Notes under the pieces: model-generated | Told to the model about the DNA's origin: nothing | Seen by the model: only the letters and a program-made list of their open reading frames with translations | Databases searched by the model: none | Position numbers and translations under genes: made by a program | In this document: one piece after another, positions 33,344-42,149 of the stretch | Position numbering within the stretch: the stretch's first letter is position 1 | Layout: every line of letters starts with the position of its first letter | Source of the DNA: JACDAN01 sp963834825 | Lineage (GTDB): Bacteria; Actinomycetota; Thermoleophilia; Gaiellales; Gaiellaceae | Reading direction: 5' to 3' | Assembly (NCBI GenBank): GCA_963834825.1 | Contig: CAWICZ010000014.1 | Coordinates: forward strand, 62,001 to 126,000 | Length of the DNA: 64,000 nt

Positions 33344-33691
33344 ATGGAACCTGCCGAGACACGCAAGTCGGTCTCCCAGTTGCGTCGCGGCACGGTCGAG
33401 TACTGCGTGCTCGCGCTTCTGCGCGGCGGCGCGCGTTACGGCTTCGAGCTCGTCCGTGAGCTCTCGGACGTGGACGGCCTCGTGACGAGCGAGGGAACGA
33501 TCTACCCGCTGCTCACGCGGTTGCGCAAGGAGCAGCTCGTGACGACGTTCTGGCGCGAGTCCGAGTCGGGCCCGCCACGCCGCTACTACGAGCTCACTGA
33601 GGCGGGTAGGGAGGCGCTCGACGACTTCGCGAAGGAATGGGCCCGGTTCCGAGACTCGGTCGATGCGATCTTGAGCAAGGAGGAAGGATGA
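33344..33691 (+). CDS. PadR family transcriptional regulator
   Basis: A 115-residue PadR winged-helix protein. It has the usual LRRGTVEYCVLALLRGGARYGFELV, then VTSEGTIYPLLTRLRKEQLV, the wing RESESGPPRRYYELTEAG, and a short C-terminal helix. It probably represses its own operon. Its stop codon overlaps the ATG of the HAAS membrane protein, a classic PadR plus DUF1700/HAAS partner arrangement. Confidence 0.9.
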   Translation: MEPAETRKSVSQLRRGTVEYCVLALLRGGARYGFELVRELSDVDGLVTSEGTIYPLLTRLRKEQLVTTFWRESESGPPRRYYELTEAGREALDDFAKEWARFRDSVDAILSKEEG

Positions 33692-34221
33692 CCACCATGC
33701 AGACGGACCGGCTCGTCGACGACTATCTGAGTCGTCTCGAGGAGGCAGCAGCGCACCTGCAGCGGTCTCGACGCGCAGAGCTGATCGCGGAGATCCGCGA
33801 GCACATCGAAGCGGCGCTGCGCGAGGAGGAGGCTGCCGGTGAGGTTGCGGTCCGCAACGTGCTCGAACGGCTCGGGCCACCCGAGGAGATCGTCGAAGCA
33901 GCGGAGCCCGCGCCGGAGGCCGAGCAGCGACCCACGGGCAAGCTCGAGGTGGCCGCGATGGTGACGCTCGTCGTCCCGTTCATCGGCTGGCTCTTCGGCA
34001 TCGCGATGGTTCTGATCTCCAAGGCGTGGACGAACCGCGAGAAGACCATCGGAACGGCGCTCGCACTGCTGGCGGTGGTTCCGTTTCTCACGCTCGCGAT
34101 CGTCGACAGCTACTCGGAGAGCCCGTCCAGCACGTTCGAGACGTTGTTCTTCGTGTTGTGGGTGATCGGCGGTTTGCCGAGCGCCCTCTACCTGGGCTTG
34201 CGGCTACGGCGAGCTGAGTAA
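33688..34221 (+). CDS. HAAS-domain membrane protein (PadR partner)
   Basis: A 177-residue protein. The first ~75 residues are a HAAS/DUF1700 helical domain (VDDYLSRLEEAAAHLQRSRR and IREHIEAALREEE, then NVLERLGPPEEIV). Three predicted membrane spans follow (about 90-112, 125-143 and 150-170). HAAS proteins paired with PadR are thought to act as membrane signalling or anti-regulator components. ATGA overlap with padR at 33688-33691 indicates translational coupling. Confidence 0.8.
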   Translation: MTTMQTDRLVDDYLSRLEEAAAHLQRSRRAELIAEIREHIEAALREEEAAGEVAVRNVLERLGPPEEIVEAAEPAPEAEQRPTGKLEVAAMVTLVVPFIGWLFGIAMVLISKAWTNREKTIGTALALLAVVPFLTLAIVDSYSESPSSTFETLFFVLWVIGGLPSALYLGLRLRRAE

Positions 34222-34301
34222 GCGTCGCGCGACCCCTCGATCAGGGCAGCTTGCTTTGGGCGCGCTTGCACGACCGACAACGTGCACCGGGTATGGCGCC
34301 G

Positions 34302-35573
34302 TTATGGAGCTTTCAGATCTTGAAGCTGCGATGTCGGAGGTCCCGCGGCGGGGATCGAGTTGCTGTCGAGAGGGCCAACGAGCCGCCAGGTCTCGACCGC
34401 GCCCTTGCCCTTCACGTCGACGAGCCCCAACGGCTCGGCCACGAAGTCGTCGCGTAGGAGCTCCCACGTCGAGCGAGTGATCTGGATGGCGTCGGGGGTC
34501 CCGTGGGACTCCATCCTGCTCGCCATGTTCACCGTGTCGCCCCAGAGGTCGTAGAGGAAACGGCGGCGTCCGATCACACCGGCCACGACCGGCCCCGAGC
34601 TGATGCCGATGCGGAGGCGCAGGTCGTGCTCGGTGCCTTCGGGAAGACAGTTCTTCGCGCACTCGCGCATTTCGAGCGCGAGCCCCGCCAGCGCCTGTGC
34701 GTGATCCGGCCGCTGACTGGGGACGCCCGCCGCGACCATGTAGCAGTCGCCGATCGTCTTGATCTTCTCGACGTCGTGGCGGTCGACGAGCTCGTCGAAG
34801 CTGGTGAAGAGCCGATCGAGGAGCTCGACCACCTCGCGCGCGTCCAGTCGGCTCGAGAGCGGGGTGAAGTCGACGACGTCCGCGAACAGGATGCTCGCGT
34901 CGTCGAACTGGTCGGCGATCGAGTTGGGCTCCGACTGGAGGCGCTCCGCGATCTCGGCCGGGAGGACGTTGAGAAGAAGCGCCTCGACGCGCTGCTGCGC
35001 GGTGTCCCGTCCTCGCGCGAACGTCACGAGCAACAGCATCGCGACGAGCGAAACGACGACGATGTTGAGGACGTGGAGGGTCAGGACGAAGCCGTTCGGC
35101 AGGTCGGCGCCGTTCGGTCGAACGACTTCGGCGAGAGCGAGCGCGAGCAAGACGGCGGCGACGAAGGCTGCAAACCACGGCCAGGCGCGGTCGGGGCGGT
35201 CGAAGGCGACTGCCCCGAGCGGCGCGAGCAGCGACCACAGGAGCACCGAGCTCGACTCGTCGAGACCGCCGATGAGGACGGTCCCCAACGCGGGCGCGAC
35301 GAGAATCAGCAGCAGCTGCGCCGTGCGCAGGAACGCGAAGCTTCGGGTTCGCGCGAAGACCGCGAGGCTGATCACCGATCCGGTGACGTACGCCCACGGC
35401 ACAAGCGCGACCTCGCGCTCGCCGACGACCCAGTAGAGGCAGCCCCATATGAAGCCGGCCGGGAGGATGATGAGCGCCACCCCGACGAGGAGGCGCTTGC
35501 GGAAGCGCTCGTCGGCCGTGTCGCGTGGATCCGCGCCGATGGAGACGGCCCGATCGCGGAGCGACGCGATCAT
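34302..35573 (-). CDS. membrane-anchored class III adenylate/guanylate cyclase
   Basis: A 423-residue cyclase. About six membrane spans (residues ~27-185) precede a class III catalytic domain from ~220. Metal aspartates are in FADVVDFT (D232) and KTIGDCYM (D276); a substrate-specifying lysine (K272) and D342 of YDLWGD favour ATP; N349 and R353 of NMASR are the transition-state residues. All key residues are present, so it should be active as a homodimer making cAMP. The six-span sensor is of the short Rv-type kind with unknown input. A CpdA-like phosphodiesterase lies at 58773. Confidence 0.92.
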   Translation of the reverse strand: MIASLRDRAVSIGADPRDTADERFRKRLLVGVALIILPAGFIWGCLYWVVGEREVALVPWAYVTGSVISLAVFARTRSFAFLRTAQLLLILVAPALGTVLIGGLDESSSVLLWSLLAPLGAVAFDRPDRAWPWFAAFVAAVLLALALAEVVRPNGADLPNGFVLTLHVLNIVVVSLVAMLLLVTFARGRDTAQQRVEALLLNVLPAEIAERLQSEPNSIADQFDDASILFADVVDFTPLSSRLDAREVVELLDRLFTSFDELVDRHDVEKIKTIGDCYMVAAGVPSQRPDHAQALAGLALEMRECAKNCLPEGTEHDLRLRIGISSGPVVAGVIGRRRFLYDLWGDTVNMASRMESHGTPDAIQITRSTWELLRDDFVAEPLGLVDVKGKGAVETWRLVGPLDSNSIPAAGPPTSQLQDLKAP

Positions 35574-35708
35574 GACCGGCGAGCGTAGACGACGCGCTTT
35601 TTGAGGTCTCGCGGCAGAGTCCCGGGCTTCGCGCGGCGTGGGGAGGAGACGATCTTCACTTGGCCGGTCGGTTGAGGCACTCAGAGCCGCGAACCGACCC
35701 GATCGCCG

Positions 35709-36446
35709 TCAGTCCGGGTACTCGTCCTTCCGCCAAGCCCGGGGCTCGGCGGGTTGGGCTTTCGGCGTTCGCTCGAGCAGGAAGCTGTAGTACGGCGCGA
35801 CGAACGGGTCAGGCGCCAGGACCGTGTAGGTGTGGTAGACGGTTCCGTTCTCGCGCGCGAAGGCGATCCAGCTCGGAGCCTCGCGCAGCCCGTCCTTGGG
35901 CTCGGCCCCGATCTGGCCTGACCACTCCTGGAGCCACTCGCTCGGGTTGTCGATCATCTCCTTGACCTCGGGAATCTGCTGCGCCTGCTCCTCGGTCAGC
36001 ACGAGGCCGAAGTCGGAGGCGAAGTCGGTGTTGTAGGTGGAGACGTACGGAAACTCCCAACCCATCCGCCGCTTGTAGGCGCTCAGCCGCTCGATCGGCG
36101 CCCGCGAGAAGCAGAGCAGCGTCACGTCGCGGTGGTTCAAATGGACGAGCGAGCCGTCGAGCCCGTCGCCCAAGTTGGTGCAGCCGGGACAGGCGCCGAT
36201 CGTGTAATCGGGGCCAAACATGATGTTGTAGGCGAGCAGCTGTGAGCGCCCGTCGAAGAGCTCGGCGAGGGTCTTCTTGCCGTCCTCGGTGTCGAACTCG
36301 TACTCCTTCTCGACCGGCACCCAGGGGAGGTCGAGACGCTTGCTCTTGATTTCCTCGTTTTGCTCCGCCTGCTTGGCCTCGAGCTTGGCGAGCTCGTCCC
36401 TGGCCGCCTGCCATTCCTCGCGGGTTCCAATCGTGTGTTCGGGCAT
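35709..36446 (-). CDS. DUF899 (thioredoxin-like) protein, copy 1
   Basis: A 245-residue DUF899 family protein with thioredoxin-like fold. It opens with a charged helix (REEWQAARDELAKLEAKQ), then LPWVPVEKEYEFDTEDG, LAELFDGRSQLLAYNIMFGP and a CPGC motif in GACPGCTNLGDGLDGS. The family is often annotated as dithiol-disulfide oxidoreductase, but activity is poorly tested. A paralogue of equal length at 40575 has CPTC instead. No signal peptide. ATG with GGAGGGAGTTG upstream. Confidence 0.85.
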   Translation of the reverse strand: MPEHTIGTREEWQAARDELAKLEAKQAEQNEEIKSKRLDLPWVPVEKEYEFDTEDGKKTLAELFDGRSQLLAYNIMFGPDYTIGACPGCTNLGDGLDGSLVHLNHRDVTLLCFSRAPIERLSAYKRRMGWEFPYVSTYNTDFASDFGLVLTEEQAQQIPEVKEMIDNPSEWLQEWSGQIGAEPKDGLREAPSWIAFARENGTVYHTYTVLAPDPFVAPYYSFLLERTPKAQPAEPRAWRKDEYPD

Positions 36447-36585
36447 CTCAACTCCCTCCAGTCGACTCGAGCGCTCCCGCGCGAGCCGAATCCATTGTCG
36501 GATCGGACGCTACCGGGTCACGAAATGAGACCCGCGGCGACCCAAAAACTCATCGCAACTGTCCTCGGGCCGCAGAGGGCGCTCG

Positions 36586-38370
36586 TCACTCGTAGCGGAG
36601 CGCGTCGGCGGTGCGGATTCGAGTGGCGAGCCGGGCCGGGAGGCTGGTCGCGGCGACGACGACGATCACGGTCCCAACCGGAATCAGGGCGAGCGACCAC
36701 CACGGTGCGACGACGGCGCCCTCGGTCGAGCCGCTGGCGAGCCCGTACAGGGCGAGGTAGAGCCCGATGCCGAGGGGGATGGCGAAGAGCGAAGCGACCA
36801 CCGCGAGAGCGGCGTGGGCGCTGACGAGCGTGGAGGTGATCTGCCTGGGCGTGAGGCCGATCGCCTTGAGCACGCCGTAGTCGCGGATGCGCTCGCGCAC
36901 CGAGAGCAGGGCGACCGCGACGAGCGTGGTGGCGGTGATCAGCAGCAACGTGGCGTCGAGCGTGTAGATGAGGAGCGGCAGCTCATCCGGGACGTCACTG
37001 GTCTTGCCGGCAGGTTGCGCATCGAGCGAGGCGTCGACCGAGAGCGCGATGACCACCACGGCACCGGACAATGCGATCGCGGCCGCGAGGAGAAGCGCCC
37101 TCCGTCCTCGTGCAAGCAGGTCTTTGAGTCCGAGCCCGATTGTCAAGGGCATGACGGATAGCGCCGCGGCGCGCGCAAGGCGTGAATTCGGTGGGGACGA
37201 ACTGCCCGCACGGATCGCCTCGAGGACGGTGAAGCGGGTGCTGCGGCGGGTGGACGTCAAGGCTCCGGCTACGAGCACGGGAAGGACGAAACAGCTCGCA
37301 ACAAGGATGTGCCAGGGATTCGCCGCGATCGTTGGTGAGCCGAGCAACGTTTCAGCGCTAGGGGCGGCAAGCCGGGGTGCAAGGATCGTCCCGAGCGCGA
37401 AGCCGAGGGCCGCCGCGACGAGGCCAAGCGCGGCGGACTCGAGGGCGAAGACGGTTCCGACCTGGCGCGGCGTGAAGCCGGCGGCCTTCAACAACCCGAT
37501 TTCCCGGTATTGAGCGCCGGCGCGGGCACCGACGAGGATGCCGACGACGACGAAGGCGACGATCAGGAGCAGGATGGTGAACGTCGTCACGATGACTTGC
37601 GTGGTCCGTGCATCGTCGAGCGCGCTGTCGCGTTGGACTTGCCAGGTCTCGAAGTAGAGAGGGCCGGACTGCAATGTCGTTGCCGGAAGGGTTGCTGCCG
37701 CCCGCTGGGTGAACGGCGCAGCCGCGGCAGGATTCGCCAGTCGAAGCGCCTCCATCCAGCCCCAGCGGGTGCGATCCGGTTCGATCCGCTCGAGCGTGGC
37801 GCGGCTGACCCAGGCCAGGCCGGGATTGCGGCGGGGGTAGCGCGGCTGGCTGGGTACAACCGCTGTCCCGAGAACCGGCAGGTCGACCGTGCCGCGTCGG
37901 TCGACCGAGCCGCGCCAGCTCGTGAGCTTCGCAGTGGCGCCGACGTCGATGCCGACCGCACCTGCGAAGCTGCGTTCGAGGAGGATGCCGCCCTCGCGCA
38001 GCTGCGATCCGGCGGTCAGCACGGGCATGTTCACGGTTGGGCTGCCACTCAGGCCGGCAAGCTGCACCCGATCGCTACTTCCACGCGGCCCCACGGTCGC
38101 TGTCACGACGGGAAACGGCTCGCTGCGCTCGGTCACGCCGGGGAGCATTGCGATCGCGCGCGCGTCGGCCTGCGAGGGGACGACGGCCAGCACGTGTGCC
38201 CCGTTGGCCGCATCGAACGTCCGCTGCCAGGGATCGATCCCGCTCGAGCGCACCTCCAGTGCGAGCACGATCGTCGCGGCCGCTGCGCCCGCGATCGCGA
38301 TCGTGAGCGCGCTCGCGAGCAGCCGTGAGCGGATGCCCGCGAACGCGAGTCTGAACAGCAGCCTCGTCAT
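36586..38370 (-). CDS. FtsX-like ABC permease
   Basis: A 594-residue MacB/FtsX-type permease. TM1 (about 14-36) precedes a large extracytoplasmic region (~40-230), three spans (~240-365), a second shorter loop, and a final FtsX domain with spans ~455-580 ending in LATRIRTADALRYE. This topology is typical of LolCE/MacB-like transporters moving lipids, peptides or signals across the envelope. The start overlaps the ATPase stop by four bases. Confidence 0.88.
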   Translation of the reverse strand: MTRLLFRLAFAGIRSRLLASALTIAIAGAAAATIVLALEVRSSGIDPWQRTFDAANGAHVLAVVPSQADARAIAMLPGVTERSEPFPVVTATVGPRGSSDRVQLAGLSGSPTVNMPVLTAGSQLREGGILLERSFAGAVGIDVGATAKLTSWRGSVDRRGTVDLPVLGTAVVPSQPRYPRRNPGLAWVSRATLERIEPDRTRWGWMEALRLANPAAAAPFTQRAAATLPATTLQSGPLYFETWQVQRDSALDDARTTQVIVTTFTILLLIVAFVVVGILVGARAGAQYREIGLLKAAGFTPRQVGTVFALESAALGLVAAALGFALGTILAPRLAAPSAETLLGSPTIAANPWHILVASCFVLPVLVAGALTSTRRSTRFTVLEAIRAGSSSPPNSRLARAAALSVMPLTIGLGLKDLLARGRRALLLAAAIALSGAVVVIALSVDASLDAQPAGKTSDVPDELPLLIYTLDATLLLITATTLVAVALLSVRERIRDYGVLKAIGLTPRQITSTLVSAHAALAVVASLFAIPLGIGLYLALYGLASGSTEGAVVAPWWSLALIPVGTVIVVVAATSLPARLATRIRTADALRYE

Positions 38371-39095
38371 CGGGTCTCCAGCTCGAGCAGAGGAGCGACC
38401 TGGCGGGCGTCCCGCAGCTCGGTCTCGTCCACAACCAGCCCGTCGCGGAGCCTGATCACCCGGTCCGCCGCGGACGCGACGCTCGCGTCGTGCGTGACGA
38501 GCAGGAGCGTCTGTCCGCGTCCCCGAGCCTCGCGGAAGAGCCCGAGCACGTCGCGAGCCGACGCCGAGTCGAGATTGCCGGTCGGCTCGTCGGCGAGGAC
38601 GACGTCAGGCCTGTTTGCCAGCGCGCGCGCCAGCGCGACGCGCTGCTGCTCCCCGCCGGACAGCTCGGCCGGAGCGGCTCCCTCCTTCTCAGCAATGCCC
38701 AGATCGCTCAGAAGCTCGTTCGCGGAGCGTCGAGCCGCTCTGCGCCGCCGGCCGACGAGGAGCAGTGGCAACTCGACGTTCTCGACCGCAGACAACGTCG
38801 GCACCAGGTTGAAGAACTGGAACACGAAGCCGACCTTGCGCCGACGCAAACGTGCGAGATCGGTCTCGCTCAACCCGTCGATCCGCACGCCATCGAGCCT
38901 GACCTCACCCGCCGTCGGTCGATCGAGCCCGGCGAGCAGATTGAGCAAGGTCGACTTCCCGCATCCGCTCGGCCCCATGACGGCGACGAACTCGCCGCGC
39001 TCGATCGAGATGTCGACGCCGCGGAGACCCAGCACCTTCGCGCCGCCGGTTTCGTACGTCTTCGCGAGATTCCTCGCCTCGAGTACCGGTGTCAT
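38367..39095 (-). CDS. ABC transporter ATP-binding protein (LolD/MacB type)
   Basis: A 242-residue ATPase: Walker A GPSGCGKST (41-49), Q-loop in VGFVFQFFNLVPTLSAVENV, signature LSGGEQQRVALARAL, Walker B VVLADEPTGNLDS and H-loop LVTHD. It powers the FtsX-like permease encoded next. The start at 39095 overlaps the PadR stop (TGATG), and the longer in-frame extension would run into padR. Operon order PadR-ATPase-permease indicates control by the PadR regulator. Confidence 0.92.
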   Translation of the reverse strand: MTPVLEARNLAKTYETGGAKVLGLRGVDISIERGEFVAVMGPSGCGKSTLLNLLAGLDRPTAGEVRLDGVRIDGLSETDLARLRRRKVGFVFQFFNLVPTLSAVENVELPLLLVGRRRRAARRSANELLSDLGIAEKEGAAPAELSGGEQQRVALARALANRPDVVLADEPTGNLDSASARDVLGLFREARGRGQTLLLVTHDASVASAADRVIRLRDGLVVDETELRDARQVAPLLELETR

Positions 39096-39613
39096 CAGAC
39101 TTCCTCCTCCTTCAGCGCGAGCCGCTCCTCGATCAGCTCGAGCCACTCCAGATCGGCCTTCAGATGCAGGATCGCCCCCTCAACCAGAAGCTCGCCCGCG
39201 GGCCCTTTTCCGTTCGCTTCAAGCAGCGCGTTCAGGTCGCGCAGCGACTGCAGGTACTCGCGTCGCTGCTCCTCGAGCAGCTGCCTCGGATCAGCCAGGT
39301 CACTCGACGCGAGGACCACGAACTTCATGAAGAACTCGTCCTTGAGCCGCCTGCCCGAGACGGGCAGCTCGATCCAGGCAGTGAGCGCCGCCCGTCCTGC
39401 GTCCGTCAGCTCGTACACGCGCTTCCCGCGGCTGTCCCCGGGCACCGCCTGTCCGACGACGAGGCCATCCCGCTCGAGCCGCCCAAGCGTCGTATAGATC
39501 TGGCCGGCGTTCAGCGCCGGCAACAGATCGCCGAACTCATGCTCCAACGATTGCTTCAGCTCATAACCGTGAGCGCGCTCTCCGTTCAGGAGCGCGAGAA
39601 ATAGCTCCCTCAT
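39095..39613 (-). CDS. PadR family regulator of the ABC operon
   Basis: A 172-residue PadR protein. The winged helix has ELFLALLNGERAHGYELKQS, NAGQIYTTLGRLERDGLV and a C-terminal Vir-type helical domain with LEEQRREYLQSLRDLNALLE. It is the first gene of the PadR-ABC-FtsX operon. A 32-bp palindrome covers its promoter and reaches the ATG, so autoregulation is likely. The spacing from the -10 leaves essentially no leader; no ribosome site precedes the ATG. Confidence 0.9.
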   Translation of the reverse strand: MRELFLALLNGERAHGYELKQSLEHEFGDLLPALNAGQIYTTLGRLERDGLVVGQAVPGDSRGKRVYELTDAGRAALTAWIELPVSGRRLKDEFFMKFVVLASSDLADPRQLLEEQRREYLQSLRDLNALLEANGKGPAGELLVEGAILHLKADLEWLELIEERLALKEEEV

Positions 39614-39643
39614 AGATAACGAGCATATATTCTCGTTATCTAT
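39612..39643. promoter_or_regulatory. PadR operator: 32-bp perfect palindrome
   Basis: ATAGATAACGAG (39612-39623), spacer CATATATT, then CTCGTTATCTAT (39632-39643): 12-bp perfect arms that include two bases of the padR start codon. Confidence 0.8.
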
Positions 39644-39650
39644 CCGTCAA
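39622..39650 (-). promoter_or_regulatory. promoter of padR-ABC-ftsX operon (leaderless)
   Basis: TTGACG (39650-39645), 17-base spacer, TATGCT (39627-39622); the ATG follows after eight bases, so the mRNA should start at or within a base or two of the codon. Confidence 0.6.
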
Positions 39651-40142
39651 GCGTGCTCGGCCGGCTGCGGCTCGACCTGTTCGCGTCCGATCGTGCTGTC
39701 GATGAACTCGATCATCATCGGCCAGAAGCGGTCGGGAGCGTCCAGCCACGTGAAGTGGCCCGCTCCGTCGACCACCTCGAGCTGCGCGAGGCCTTCGGGC
39801 AAGGCGTCGACGATCTCGGCGGCGGCGCCGATCGGCGTGACGGGGTCGAGCTCGCCGACCGAGACGAGCGAAGGCGCGGACATCGTCTGCGCAGGTTTCG
39901 AAGCTCCACGCAGTCGCGTCGCCCCAGTCCGACCGCCCGTGCCCACGCAGATCGAGGTAGACAACTTGGGCATGCTGCCCAAGCCGGGCGAAGTCAGGCT
40001 TGAAGTACGAGTGGTCGTAGACCCCGGGGCCGCCGTGAACCAGCACCACGGTCGGCCGCTGCCGCATCTCGCTCCCGCCGGGCACGAGTGCCGGCCCGTC
40101 TAGGTCGAACCACAATCGCGTCCCATTGGCGGAGACATGCAT
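39647..40142 (-). pseudogene. alpha/beta hydrolase (proline iminopeptidase-like) with internal deletion
   Basis: From ATG 40142 the sequence gives a normal hydrolase start: MHVSANGTRLWFDLDGPALV, TVVLVHGGPGVYDHSYFKPD and VVYLDLRGHGRSDWGD, then ETCADDVRAFA. The nucleophile elbow and lid (roughly 120 residues) are absent. In a different frame the C terminus follows directly (SLVSVGELDPVTPIGAAAEI and VDGAGHFTWLDAPDRFW to the stop at 39647). Missing catalytic serine plus frame change mean this is a dead gene. Confidence 0.8.
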
Positions 40143-40244
40143 CGGGTGGATTCCTTGAGAGAAGGAACAGTGCCTGGTCGCGATCATAAGAATGGCCCGA
40201 GGTCCGCCCACACGACTGCGAGCGTGTGGACAGATGCCTGACGT

Positions 40245-40540
40245 TCATCCGGTTGCCGGCAGGAGCAGAGAGAGCGCGGCGTCGCGGGCATTCGCCAGGT
40301 GCTCGCGCATCGCACGCTCGGCGGTATCAGGATCTTCGCTGACGACGGCGTCGACTATCGCTCGGTGCTCGGCCGCTGCGACTTCGACCCGACCCACGGC
40401 CCGCTCCGAACGCCGTCTCACCTGCTGTACCTGCCTGTCCAGCAGCCCGACCGCCTCGCGCAGGCGCCCGTTACGCTGCGCGACGCACTCTCGCGCGTCC
40501 ATGACGCCCGCCACGACGATGAGCGGCTCGCTGGTTAGAT
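40245..40540 (-). pseudogene. GntR/FCD regulator, C-terminal relic
   Basis: About 97 codons ending at 40245 match the last part of an FCD ligand-binding domain: a helix with REAVGLLDRQVQQVRRRSER, then AAAEHRAIVDAVVSEDPDTA and ERAMREHLANARDAA. The N-terminal GntR helix-turn-helix and the first half of FCD are missing, because the neighbouring DUF899 gene's promoter starts where they should be. Non-functional remnant. Confidence 0.72.
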
Positions 40541-40574
40541 CGCACGGGGGACTTGCACCGGAAAGGAGAGCACG

Positions 40575-41312
40575 ATGACCGATCACGAGGTCGTGAGTCG
40601 CGAGGAGTGGGCGGCTGCCCGCGAGGAGCTGCTCGCTCGCGAGAAGGAGCACACCCGCCGGGGTGACGAGCTGGCGCGGCAGCGGCGTGAGCTGCCGTGG
40701 GTCCGGGTCGAGAAGGAGTACCGCTTTGACACCGACGACGGCACGCGCACGCTGGCGGAGCTGTTCGACGGCCGCAGTCAGCTGCTCGTCTACCACTTCA
40801 TGTTCGGCCCGAGCTACGAGGCAGGTTGCCCGACGTGCTCGTCGATGGCCGACACCGTCGACGGCGCCCTCCCGCATCTGCATGCGCGCGACGTGACGAT
40901 GATGTACGTCTCGCAGGCGCCGCTCGAGAAGCTGCAGGCGTACAAGCGGCGGATGAGCTGGAACATGCCCTGGGTCTCGTCGGCGGGCGGCGACTTCAAC
41001 TTCGACCTCGGCCACTCACGTACCCAGGAGCAGACGCGCGAGGCGATCGCGCCGATGCTCGCCGCGGGACCGCCGCCGATCGTCGACCACAACGCAAGAT
41101 CGAGCGGCACCGATGTCACCGGCTACCTCACCGAGGGCCAGGGCTTGAGCGTATTCGTCCTCGACGACGGCACCGTGTACCAGACCTACGCGACCGGTGC
41201 TCGCGGCGTCGAGTTCCTGATGGGCTACTACGGGATCCTCGACCGGGCGCCGAACGGGCGGGACGAAGGCGACGCGTTCCAGCTGTGGGTCCACCGGCAC
41301 GACGAGTACTAG
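40575..41312 (+). CDS. DUF899 (thioredoxin-like) protein, copy 2
   Basis: A 245-residue paralogue of the protein at 35709-36446. It shares EEWAAAREELLAREKE, LPWVRVEKEYRFDTDDG, LAELFDGRSQLLVYHFMFGP and a CPTC motif (GCPTCSSMADTVDGA). The C-terminal half diverges more, with a different loop around NARSSGTDVTGYLTEG. The start has GAAAGGAGAG at good spacing. It is flanked on both sides by gene relics, suggesting it was inserted or retained in a rearranged area. Function uncertain. Confidence 0.85.
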   Translation: MTDHEVVSREEWAAAREELLAREKEHTRRGDELARQRRELPWVRVEKEYRFDTDDGTRTLAELFDGRSQLLVYHFMFGPSYEAGCPTCSSMADTVDGALPHLHARDVTMMYVSQAPLEKLQAYKRRMSWNMPWVSSAGGDFNFDLGHSRTQEQTREAIAPMLAAGPPPIVDHNARSSGTDVTGYLTEGQGLSVFVLDDGTVYQTYATGARGVEFLMGYYGILDRAPNGRDEGDAFQLWVHRHDEY

Positions 41313-41347
41313 GCACCGCGGCTGACTCCGCTCAGCGCCGCGGCAGC

Positions 41348-42145
41348 GTCGGCGTGGTGACCGCGCTCGAGCTGGCGCTCTATCCGGTCCGCCAGCTGTA
41401 CGCCGGCGTGCTGTTCTTCCCGATCGAGCGCAGCGCGGAGGTCCTGCACGCCTGGCGCGAGTGGACCGAGACGGTGCCCGACGAGGTCACCTCGATCGGC
41501 CGCATCCTGCGCGTACCGCCGATCCCCGAACTTCCCGAACTCGTCCGCGGCCGAGCCTTCGCACTGGTCGAGGCCGCCTACCTCGGCGACGCCGCGTCCG
41601 GCGCCGAGCTGCTTCGCCCGCTGCGTGACCTCGGCCCGGAGATGGATACCTTCACGACGATCGCGGCTCCTGCGCTCCAGCAACTCAACATGGACCCCGA
41701 GCAGCCGCTGCCCGCCGAGGGCGACGGCATGCTGCTTATCGACATCCCCGCCGCCGCGATCGACACCCTGGTCGCCTTGACAGGTCCGGACGCCGACACG
41801 CCGCTGGTGAGCATCGAGCTCCGGCACCTCGACGGCGCGCTCGCTCGCCATGCCGCCGGCGGCGGCGCACAGCCCAGCGTCGACGCCGCGTACCTGATGT
41901 ATGTCGCGGGCATCTCGCCTTCGCCGGAAGTGGGCGAGGCCGTGCGCGCGTACGCGCGAGCCGTCAAGGAGGCCCTCAGCGCCTGGCGTGCCGGATACGA
42001 CTACTACAACTTCCTCGAAACCCCGGCCGATGCGGACGCCGTGCTCCCGCACGACGCGTATGACCGCCTGCGAGAGATCAAGGCGATCTACGACCCCGAT
42101 GAGGTGATCGTCTCCGCCCACCCCGTCAGGCCGAACGGGCAGTAA
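41348..42145 (+). pseudogene. FAD-linked oxidase, N-terminally truncated relic
   Basis: A frame of about 265 codons begins within the FAD domain (VGVVTALELALYPVRQLYAG, which normally follows GGGNF) and continues through the substrate domain to a BBE-like end, ALSAWRAGYDYYNFLETPAD and YDRLREIKAIYDPDEVIVSA. The first ~200 residues with the FAD-binding loop and covalent histidine are missing. A GTG at 41354 or 41357 could start a fragment, but it could not bind FAD. Truncated pseudogene. Confidence 0.75.
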
Positions 42146-42149
42146 GCGT

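Noticed and set aside
38490..39497. 335-codon plus-strand frame across the ABC ATPase and PadR genes
   Set aside because: Antisense to two certain genes with overlapping starts and stops; no protein features.
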